Positions 31,901 through 39,136 of a stretch of 64,000 bases of DNA are shown one piece after another. The stretch is taken from NCBI GenBank assembly GCA_039566865.1, contig CM076960.1, positions 16,474,501 through 16,538,500 on the forward strand, read 5' to 3'. Each line of letters begins with the position of its first letter. Positions within the stretch are counted from its first letter, which is position 1. Both the position numbers and the translations under genes were made by a program. A model generated the notes under the pieces. That model did no database searches. It was not told the DNA's origin and worked only from the letters and a program-made list of their open reading frames with translations. This DNA is from Aurelia coerulea (Eukaryota; Cnidaria; Scyphozoa; Semaeostomeae; Ulmaridae).

Positions 31901-34900
31901 AAAAGTAATATCACACAGGATTTTCGTATTTTTTCAAAATTAAAGTTGCTGTTTGGGCATTAATCATTGTACTTCACTAAGGAACAAACCAAACATTCAT
32001 ATCTTCTACGATTGCTCGGATATAAGTGGATTTTAACGGTCGCTTTTTGGTGGCTTGGGTGAAGCCACCAAGCAAACTTCAGAGAACAATGGATGAATAA
32101 TGGATAATCTCCGACAGGGGCGAGTTTACGGATTTGTTTACTGTTTGACGACGGAGCCCCTTTAAGTAACTCTTCATTTTCTTTAGTGTCGTCAATGTAA
32201 AGATAACGTTTTTCTCATTCTAGGCTACTTCAATCCAGAAGGACTAAAGATACATTTCTTACCACTGAATAGTATGGCAGATCTTCCTAGAAAGTCAAAA
32301 TATAAAGGATTGTTTGACGTTATTCTCTTCTCGAACAGGTATAAAAATGCTGTTATTTGATTTCATATTTTACCTTTTTTAGGAGGGTTGCCTTTCAGAA
32401 GGACCTGTTTTTCAAGGGGGCTTTTAAACCTGTCAAATGTACGGTTTCGCCTACTACAGGGTGCTCCCGGGGGGGGGGGGTACTCCCATACTTGACCTGA
32501 CGGGATGTGCCGCTCAACAGAGTGTCCTTTTGCGGTAAAAATTATGCGACAGGGTGTCCTTTTTGAACGAACATTATGCAACAGGGTATTATAATAGGTA
32601 AGAAAATTATGTGACAGGGTATCACGAGCAAAAAATGCGTTTTTCTTTTTTACTGAGAGGCAAATTTTTATGCGACAGGGTTTACTTTTGGCCCACTTTT
32701 TATGCGACAGGGTGCAGGGTGTGGAAAGGTTTTCCACATACCCCCGTCTCTTCCCTAGTCAAGACCCCCCTGGGAGGTGCTTCAGAAAAACGCAACCCAA
32801 CTATAATCGACAATCTTGAAAAATCATAAGATTTTAATAGATGTTATCAGATTCTTTCTGTTACAAATATTGCCAGAGAATTTTAGGATTTCAAGCATTT
32901 ATTGAAGAGAAATCTAATTTCGTTTTGTTAAATTCCCTTTTAGCATGGTGCATTTACTGACAAATGAGATTAAACCAATCATTGCCGATAATGCCAGAAT
33001 AATTGTAGAAACTTCAAAGTAGGTTCCTTACAAATTTTGATACATAAGATCTATGAATATTTTTTGATAATGCTGATTATTTCTTTCTAGAAACTGTGGA
33101 TCGTATCTCATAAAAAATAGTACAAACACTTGTTCATATTCAAATAGAATAATACGATAAACTATACCTACAAACTACTTTACAAATCATCCGGATGGGC
33201 ATGAGATCACAGCAGGATTGAAAGCATGGCGCAATCTTGTTTTGGGGGTAAATCTTCAGAGTATTACTATCTTTGATATAACGGGTGAGTCAAAACAAGT
33301 TTACACGTGTACACGGCTGTGGGATGAAAAAGATTAGCCTCACTACATAAGGACCCTCAACTTACGCTCATCTAATTGAAGTGAATTAATGTTGTTGTTG
33401 TCGCTCCAGTCAAGGGCCTTATGGACTAACTCTTCTCAAAACGGCAAAAAAATTCTCGCCAGGAACAAATTTGTTCCTGGACCAATCAGGATGCAAGACT
33501 TGAAATAACTTGATGGGATCACAGGAAGCCCAATCGCGTAATATGGCGGCCTCAGCTAATACTTGTAAATGAAAATAAAATTCATACCGTAAATGGCTGA
33601 TTGTTATCTCGGTTATCTCTCTCGATTGTGTCTTTCTTCTTGTGCTCTTGTACCCCGAAATGATTGAAGCATTCTGCCACCATGGTAACAGAATTGATGT
33701 TGTTGCTGTTGTATTGAAATAACGACGCAACATTACAGGTTGAAGTGTGTATACATATAAGAAAGAACAAGGACTGAAGCTTTCTTACTTACATAAATCT
33801 AACAACAGTTTTATCCTCGCTCAATCTCGGTGAATTTTGCATCAAACGCCCAGTTCTTTGCATGAAAATGTTCCCCAGCTTTTAAACTTCGTACTCAATG
33901 CATTTGTCTTCACTTTCCTCCCCGAAATGATTTAAAACAAACGCGAAACAAAACTTATCACTTTGACAGTTTGAAATCTTCTCAAGCTCCGTCCACCATC
34001 GTGGCCAGGATAAAGAGCGCCGACGTTCGAAATTCGAACAAAACTCATAGCAAATCAAGGTTTTATCCCCCGGATGTTTGTGAGCAAGGATTATTGGTAG
34101 CAAATACGTTCGTTGGAGATCCGGGGGTCAGCGTCGTAATTTTCGTCGAGAAACTGACGAATTTCGAACGTCGGCACCTTTTATCCTGGCCACGATGGTG
34201 GACGGAGCTTGAGAAGATTTCAAACTGTCAAAGTGATCAGTTTTGTTTCGCGTTTGTTTTAAATCATTTCGGGGAGGAAAGTGAAGACAAATGCATTGAG
34301 TACGAAGTTTAAAAGCTGGAGAACATGTTCATGCAAAGAACTGGGCGTTTGATGCAAAATTCACCGAGATTGAGCGAGAATAAAACTGTTGTTAGATTTA
34401 TGTAAGTAAGAAAGCTTCAGTCCTTGTTCTTTCTTATATGTATACACACTTCAACCTTTAATGTTGCGTCGTTATTTCAATACAACAGCAACAACATCAA
34501 TTCTGTTACCATGGTGGCAGAATGCTTCAATCATTTCGGGGTATAAGAGCACAAGAAGAAAGACAAAATCGAGACAGAGATAACAGAGATAACAATCAGC
34601 CATTTACGGTATGAATTTTATTTTCATTTACTAGTATTAGCTTAGGCCGCCATATTACGCGATTGGGCTTCCTGTGATGGGATTGGCTGATTCTTCTTCA
34701 ATTTAAACTTCCCGCCAAAGGCAAACAAACGAATTCGAACAACGCGTTCGGCTGAACTGCTCCAATGATCAAAATCTCAAAGTAGCGAACGAATTTACGA
34801 GATCTTTTGCGTCCCCAAACAACCAAAATATCACTTATGGGTAGGGTTGTTTTGCTTTAATAGCTTGAAGAAACATTCATCTAAGTACTGATAGCTTGTT

Positions 34901-37797
34901 TTGCAGTGTAGCACTTCAGGAAAACCACTTTTTGCGGTGATTTAGGGTCGGTGGTTTCAAGAAAAAATAGCAGATCATTTAGGCCATGTCCGTTTCTGGA
35001 AGCGTAAGTCCATGAGTCGTAGTTATAGCGTCCATCAGCCTATCAATAGCGATAACCTACGAACATATAATCAGTCTAGAAAAAGATGTCGCCAATATTC
35101 AAAACTAAGATGTTGATTTATCAGACAAAGGTTAACTTAGATGGGAAAATTTTGTTTTCATTTCATTTTTTTTTTCATTTCATTTATTCAACTAAAGGGG
35201 AGGGTTTAGTAAATATGCCTGCAAGGGGTTTGTGTGGGAATCTAGAATTCCACCTTCCATTCTGGTTCATGATGTATGTGCTATTGAAATCAAAATTCTT
35301 ATAAGACCATGAATTGAATGTAAATTTCGATGCCAAATAGTTCATGGGCCAGAATGAAATGTGGAGTTCTCGATTCCCATGCAAACCCCTAACAGGTATT
35401 TTTCTAATTTTTGGTTTAAAGATGACTGATTTTACTAAGAAAAATTTCTCATCTAAGTGAACCCTTGACTGATAAGTTAAATTTTAGTTTTAAATATCGG
35501 CCACATACATTTTATTCCACAGCCCTTCAAACGTGTATTTCTATTTTTATTCACCCGGTAGAATGAAAGTAAGTTGTCCTCGTTCTCTAAAAAGTGTTCA
35601 AAACATTTTACAACAACTTCTTAGCACAAGGGAATGTTGTATGGGCTTTTCCAACGAATAAAACCGTACCAGACATAACTACTCTGTGAAAAAATTCCTC
35701 CTAAAATTACCTACATCTAAAATCAAACCGGGCAGTGTTTGTAGAAAGCCTTTTATGTCATTCATTCGTTAACAACTCATTGTTCTTTCTAGTTTCATGC
35801 TAGACTTACGACATGAACATAGAGTGGAGTACAACAAAAGGATAAAAGGAATGGCTGAATCTCTCGGTTTCAAGGTAAGCAGCCTAGAACAACATGGCGG
35901 AGTTTTTGAAGACAGACTTTGAAAATATTTTGGAGGCATCAAGATAAGATTCTAGTTCCTTTAAAAACCCGCATTTGCAAGTCAGCCTGATCAGGTTCTT
36001 ATGTTTTGGGTATCCAGTCGGAAATGAGGCTGTTTGGGTTCTTAATTTGGTTCTTATTTTATTCAAGGCTTTGAGGAATTTCTTTTCTTCAGATTCAAAC
36101 TTCAGGCCTATTATTTACTGTCAGTTCACATCACTCGAGTTTATGAGGTATTATTCACAACAGAATTTGTGAAAGAATCAGAAATTTTTATACAATCCAA
36201 AGAAAAGCCTTCACAAGCTTCTCATCAGATAAAAAAAAGTTTTTGATTCTTTCGCAAACTTTTGTTGTCAATTAGACCCATGATCTCTACAAATAAGAAC
36301 CTATTTCAAATTTTAGGCTGAATGGGTTCTTACAGAAGGGGGGGGGGGGCAAATTGCAGAATGTTAGCCTGCAGGTTCTTATCCACTAGGTTCGCATACG
36401 CGGGTTTTTACTGTATGCGATTCATCATCTAATGGTAAATTGCAGCTCTTGGGCAGAATGTATATCTTCTTGTTAACTTAACAACTGTAGCAGTGTAGCA
36501 GTGTTTTTAACTTATAGAAAAGTGGTTCTTGTTTGGTTATAACTAAATAGAACTGGCTTACACACTTTGATATTTGGGGAGATGTTTTGCTACAGAATTT
36601 TGAGAATGACATCATATTTTTACCTGAAAATATTTCAATAGCAACGAGATGTACTTTGGCTTTCAACTGCAGCGATTTAAAATTTGTGCTTTGTATTTTA
36701 TGAAATTGTTTAAGATTTCCGCAAGTTGGAAGGATCGTTTCTTCTAAAATTTAACTTGAAAAGATTTCTTGTGGCACAAAAAAGATTGCTATAAAAATAT
36801 TGTTTCAAAATGCTTTCTTTTTTCGAAAATGTCTTGAAAAATTTGCTTTCTACCGGGTGTCCCAAAAAAAGTATACAGATTTGGTTAACTCCAGCGATGT
36901 GAATTTAGCTTTAATCAATGGCTAATCACTCTCAAAATGCTCCTCGATAGTTAACTGGAACATAGATACGTCGTTGGTTGGTATTGGTGCTTTGAGAGCA
37001 GAAATATCAATCTTGAAAGCTCAAATTTGCGTCAACCTGCAAACCAGAGCTTTGGCCTTTTGGCCTAAGCAAGTTTCTGAAGCACATTGAAATTAATAAC
37101 TGAAATTAATGAAAAATTAAGAAACTGTATAATGGATGTCTGGGGGTGCCTTCTGGAAAACAGAATAACACAAGATTTAATATTGTTCACATTGTATCAA
37201 GGCTATCGTTGATAGTTACGTAATGCCTTAAGAATTTGCTTAGGCCAAAAGGCTAAAGCTCTAGTTTGCAGGAAGAGGCAAAATTGAGCTTTCAAGATTA
37301 ACATGTCTGCTCTCAAAGCACTAATACCAACAAATGAGGTACCTATGTTCAAGTTAACCATCGAGGAACATTTTTAGAGCAATTAGACATTGATTGAAGC
37401 TAAATTCACATCGCTGGAGTCAACCAAATTGTATACATTTTTTGGGACACCCGTTACTGTATCATTCCTTTTATCAACCTTGTGAAGTGAATGTTGATTC
37501 AAGCAAGATATTTAATCATGAGGGGTGTAGATTTTTATCGCGACCCCCCATAATGTTGAAAAGCAGCCCATAGAATACTGATATTAAGTCAAATTTAGCG
37601 AACTGGAATTGAACCTCTGCTTCGGAAACATGACAGTTTTTCAAGCAAAGTTAGGGAGGGTAGCCCATAAGCAAGCTGGTATGAATATACACCCCTGTAT
37701 GTCACTGAGTGTTGATTTGAATCATTTTTACCCATAGATGGACAAAGAATGTGACGCAGAAAAAGATCCATTTGCCTTCTTCACCTCTCTCGAGTAA
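16975..37797 (+). CDS. DNAAF3: Dynein axonemal assembly factor 3 (DNAAF3/PF22), 14 coding exons, about 465 aa
   Basis: Exons: 16975-17041, 18440-18534, 19160-19253, 20730-20823, 22338-22401, 23413-23495, 24699-24789, 26163-26288, 26724-26846, 30548-30776, 32224-32338, 32944-33018, 35793-35874, 37738-37797 (stop TAA). All phases agree. Diagnostic blocks are [13 protein letters not shown] at the N terminus, [77 protein letters not shown] and [11 protein letters not shown]. These match the two conserved halves of DNAAF3 (DUF4470 and DUF4471). The protein is a cytoplasmic factor needed to pre-assemble axonemal dynein arms; loss causes immotile cilia. A charged linker (exon 10) is low-complexity. 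Intron 2 seems to use a GC donor (see findings). It is divergent from KIF17, and its introns are full of foldback elements. Confidence 0.93.
17978..18393. mobile_element. CCTTTTAGCTATTCT-family MITE with an inserted SINE-like piece
   Basis: The left end CCTCTTAGCCATTCTACA faces TAGAATAGCTAAGAGGTCTA. The body matches the copy at 20468-20651 but is interrupted after about 18070 by a unit containing CCATGGGGTAGTCATTGTC (reverse of the repeat at 22925-23110). DNAAF3 intron 1. Confidence 0.6.
19338..20139. mobile_element. hAT-like element (CAGGGACCG ends) carrying a nested transposon
   Basis: The ends CAGGGACCGCGCAGCC and GCACGGTCCCTG form inverted repeats, followed inward by GC-rich blocks (GGGGGGGCTAAAGCCCCCCC and CAGCCCCCCACTTT). 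Flanks GCATGACC and CCATGACG share CATGAC, an imperfect 8-bp duplication. The CAGGG start and 8-bp duplication suggest hAT. The element at 19515-19802 is inserted inside it. DNAAF3 intron 3. Confidence 0.7.
19515..19802. mobile_element. CCCGGG/poly-G-ended transposon, copy 2 (nested)
   Basis: A 288-bp element with matching ends CCCGGGGGGGGTACAT and ATGTACCCCCCCCGGG. CACGATGT is duplicated exactly at 19507-19514 and 19803-19810. It lies inside the hAT-like element 19338-20139, so it inserted later. Confidence 0.88.
20468..20651. mobile_element. CCTTTTAGCTATTCT-family MITE
   Basis: About 184 bp. AATAGACCTTTTAGCTATTC faces TAGAATAGCTAATAGCTCTA. Internal motif GCCACTCGATCGAACCTTGC is shared with copies at 61575-61757 and 63087-63200. 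It lies just upstream of DNAAF3 exon 4. Confidence 0.7.
20983..22246. repeat. Dispersed repeat, copy 1, split by a foldback MITE
   Basis: After removing 21550-22159, the sequence matches 57131-57914 over about 650 bp: shared blocks include CCCGGCTTTAATC, TTCCTAAAAATGATGACACTC, GGTTATTCATACCAGG and ATATCATCGTCTTG. Possibly a decayed transposon; no intact reading frame. Confidence 0.75.
21550..22150. mobile_element. Mutator-like foldback MITE with exact 9-bp target duplication
   Basis: A 601-bp palindrome-like element. It starts AACAAGAGCAGATTTTGTAA and ends TTACAAAATCTGCTCTTGTT. Both arms carry CACCTCAATTCAAAGCGATT or its complement and the CGAAAGAAGAAGGGTAAATC motif. The middle holds a short non-palindromic loop with CTTTAGGGCTTAAGATG. 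GTCTACCAT flanks both sides (21541-21549, 22151-22159). Confidence 0.92.
22489..22645. mobile_element. MITE, CCCT-CACA/CCAGC family, copy 2
   Basis: Ends ACCCTTTTCACAATGACAC and CCAGTGTGAATAGGGTA with inner AAACCAGC/GCTGGTTT. Flanked by TA. Related to 2082-2246. DNAAF3 intron 5. Confidence 0.65.
22925..23110 (+). repeat. Dispersed repeat (TATTCAATATAA ... GACTACCCCATGG)
   Basis: Runs from TTTTTTATATTCAATATAAG through GATACCATGGGGAGCAAAAT to CATGACTACCCCATGG. Relatives lie at 62805-63085, 63886-64000, near 24955-25100, and reversed at 18060-18165. SINE or the 3' end of a retroelement; no Pol III boxes were recognised. Confidence 0.6.
23531..23946. mobile_element. CAGT-ended element (CCCGCACATAAGAACCT), copy 1
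   Basis: Left CAGTGAAAACCCGCACATAA faces TTATGTGCGGGTTTTTACTG. Internal GGTTCTTA/TAAGAACC motifs recur in both orientations. Same family as 28063, 35951 and 45636. CAGT ends with TA flanks in other copies suggest Tc1/mariner-type mobilisation. DNAAF3 intron 6. Confidence 0.75.
24077..24620. mobile_element. Foldback repeat of about 540 bp, copy 1
   Basis: The ends AGCATAGGTTCCAAATCTTT and AAAGATTTGGCACCTATCCT are inverted. Inner landmarks ATGGTTTTCT and GTGACGTCATCAAATT are shared with 56590-57115. The left end alone recurs near 44773. DNAAF3 intron 6. Confidence 0.65.
25655..25998 (-). mobile_element. 5S rRNA-derived SINE (SINE3-like)
   Basis: Read on the minus strand, 25998-25886 follows 5S rRNA over its whole length: ACACCGGTTCG near the start, GCGAAGTTAAGCATGGTTGG (box A region), and TGGATGGGTGACCTCCTGGG (box C), which is intact. 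Downstream is a non-5S body ending about 25655 with GCACTATATAAAAGCAATG and a T/A-rich tail. A 5S promoter head plus unrelated body and simple tail is the structure of 5S-derived SINEs. DNAAF3 intron 7. Confidence 0.7.
26938..27937. mobile_element. 1000-bp DNA transposon flanked by TAA
   Basis: Inverted ends of about 38 bp match at nearly every base: GGGAGTGGTCATTAAGTATG begins both, read inward. TAA lies on both sides (26935-26937, 27938-27940). Sub-terminal GGGGTATGAAA motifs repeat in both arms. The middle holds a 75-codon plus-strand frame (27437-27661) with an acidic start ([15 protein letters not shown]) and end [18 protein letters not shown], possibly a remnant of an element protein. 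A 3-bp TAA duplication would suit the PIF/Harbinger group. DNAAF3 intron 9. Confidence 0.85.
28063..28484. mobile_element. CAGT-ended element, copy 2
   Basis: Left CAGTAAATCCCCGCATATAA faces TTATATGCGGGGATTTTCTG, flanked by TA on each side. Several internal TAAGAACC/GGTTCTTA motifs. DNAAF3 intron 9. Confidence 0.8.
30240..30340. repeat. Short perfect-stem inverted repeat
   Basis: ACTCTCCTCTGCCGGTTTCT faces AGAAACCGGCGGAGGAGAGT with a 60-bp loop that itself repeats AGTCCATGG. DNAAF3 intron 9. Confidence 0.7.
30982..31064. repeat. Short inverted repeat
   Basis: CACTCTCCTTCGCAGGCGC faces GCCTCTGCGAAGGAGAGTG; the loop has AATCAGTCTCCCGTTA repeated. The surrounding 30890-31380 contains related ACGGCAGA/GGCACAAAT fragments of an older repeat. 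DNAAF3 intron 10. Confidence 0.65.
31850..32161. mobile_element. TTAA-flanked MITE (piggyBac-like), copy 2
   Basis: A 312-bp element with ends AGGGGCTCCGTCGTCAAA and TTTGACGACGGAGCCCCT, TTAA on both sides (31846-31849, 32162-32165). Same family as 7293-7589, inverted. DNAAF3 intron 10, about 60 bp upstream of exon 11. Confidence 0.87.
32466..32774. mobile_element. CCCGGG/poly-G-ended transposon, copy 3
   Basis: Starts CCCGGG plus a long G run then TACTCCCATA; ends GACCCCCCTGGG. Internal GCGACAGGGTG repeats occur six or so times. The flanks (AGGGTGCT, AGGTGCTT) share GGTGCT, a decayed duplication. DNAAF3 intron 11. Confidence 0.65.
33518..34678. mobile_element. Large foldback element, 1.16 kb
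   Basis: Arms of about 520 bp: 33518-34036 faces 34160-34678 in reverse, at high identity. The outer ends ATCACAGGAAGCCCAATCGC and GCGATTGGGCTTCCTGTGAT match. Inner arm ends CCGACGTTCGAAATTCG and CGAATTTCGAACGTCGG flank a loop of about 120 bp. Non-coding apart from chance frames. DNAAF3 intron 12. Confidence 0.88.
35090..35501. mobile_element. Foldback element of about 410 bp
   Basis: CGCCAATATTCAAAACTA faces TAGTTTTAAATATCGGC. Inner pairs include CAGACAAAGGTTAACTTAGA and TCTAAGTGAACC, and CCTGCAAGGGGTTTGTGTGG and CCATGCAAACCCCTAACAGG. Arms are more diverged than at 33518. DNAAF3 intron 12. Confidence 0.75.
35951..36413. mobile_element. CAGT-ended element, copy 3 (left end eroded)
   Basis: TTAAAAACCCGCATTTGC faces GCATACGCGGGTTTTTACTG, followed by TA. 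It has internal GGTTCTTA motifs and a G run near 36341. DNAAF3 intron 13. Confidence 0.65.
36853..37454. mobile_element. GTGTCCCAAAA-ended foldback element
   Basis: A 602-bp element. CCGGGTGTCCCAAAAAAAGT faces CATTTTTTGGGACACCCG, with TA on both sides. Arms share TAACTCCAGCGATGTGAATT/AATTCACATCGCTGGAGTCA and GCTCTCAAAGCAC. DNAAF3 last intron. Confidence 0.85.
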
Positions 37798-38113
37798 TGT
37801 TGGTAAACATGATAACTTGATAATGCAGTTTGGAGATATTTCTTGCCCTCAAACTAGGTCTACCAAGATTTCCTGTACCAGACCCCTTACCAAGGGCAGA
37901 GCTTTAAGTCCGATGGACATAGTGGGCATGCAGAGAAGAATTTGTTTATAATCATACCGCGTCTTCTTGGTTGCTTCTGGTTTGATGTAGAAGCTTATCT
38001 TTGATGGAACAAGATGTCTTTGTATGTACATATTGATTGTCGTTTTGCTGAAGAATTAAGTTATTTTACTGCGTGAACGTTCATTCTGTTTCATTTCGCT
38101 TGCTTGCTTGCTG

Positions 38114-38177
<64 letters not shown>

Positions 38178-39136
38178 TTGCTCGAGGTGAGCTACTGCAT
38201 GACAGTAGGCAGAGTATGTTGGATTGGATTTTTTCAATTTAGTGTACCATCAAAATCATCACTTTTGCAAGGCTGTTATTGGAAATAAGTTGGAAACAAG
38301 AATATACTGATGAAACCAGCTGAAATCATCAGGTAAATGCAAGTTTAATGTTGCTGCCGAGAAACTCCCGACGCCAGTGTAAAAAGCGCCGACATGACTT
38401 GAATGAAGGAAATCCTTAACTTTCAAAGTCTGTTGAAGGCAGATTTCTTGCCAGTCTTACAGTTAAACGACAAACTAAATAGTGATATGAACAGTGAGTT
38501 AGTTCTGATTCAACGCTTTGGCTGTTGTGCTGTGAATTTGTAAAGGTTTAGTGTCGAATTTCTCCCAACGCCACCCTATTCCCCATGAAGTATTCGATGT
38601 TTATTTAACAGTTGACGACCTTCCATTTTCGGCAATCCACATGATCTATTTACCCGTCAGCCTAACCATGTTACCCTTGGAGACCCTACTGAGGTATTAG
38701 CATCACCAGCTAAAATTGAAAAGTCTTACCATAGGCAATAATGCGCTGCTGATGTGGCCTATATTGTGATCAAAATTGTATCCTTACTCACGGTGTTGTT
38801 TCTCTTCCACGGGATGCAGGAAAAGCTTGATGATGGTGCTTTTTCTTGTTCTTGGTTATTCTCGTCACACACAACTTAGATTGAATACCACCATTATTCA
38901 AAAACTTCAAACCGAGATACTCGAAATTTGTTAGTTGGGAGCAAGCAAGGGAATATGAATGAAAATAGTGTGGGATGGGAACGAGGGAAATTTTTTTTAT
39001 TTGGGAACAAGCGGAAAAGTAACTGGGGAACTAGGAATTTTTACCCCCTCCCCCCTCGGTAAAGATTTTGTTTTGTCAATTGTATTGTGCCATTTGTACG
39101 TAATTCCGTCCCAGACCTCCATCTTTGGACAACAAA
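37798..39136. other. Intergenic, DNAAF3 to MZT1
   Basis: It contains the DNAAF3 3' UTR and the MZT1 promoter. Apart from the TTGC microsatellite at 38095-38176 I see no repeat or coding exon. No standard AATAAA is obvious just after the DNAAF3 stop. Confidence 0.55.
38095..38176. repeat. (TTGC)n microsatellite
   Basis: About 20 tandem TTGC (GCTT) units with one interruption near 38111, likely length-variable between individuals. Confidence 0.95.

Noticed and set aside
38073..38288. 71-codon frame rich in Leu-Ala-Cys
   Set aside because: It is the translation of the (TTGC)n microsatellite.
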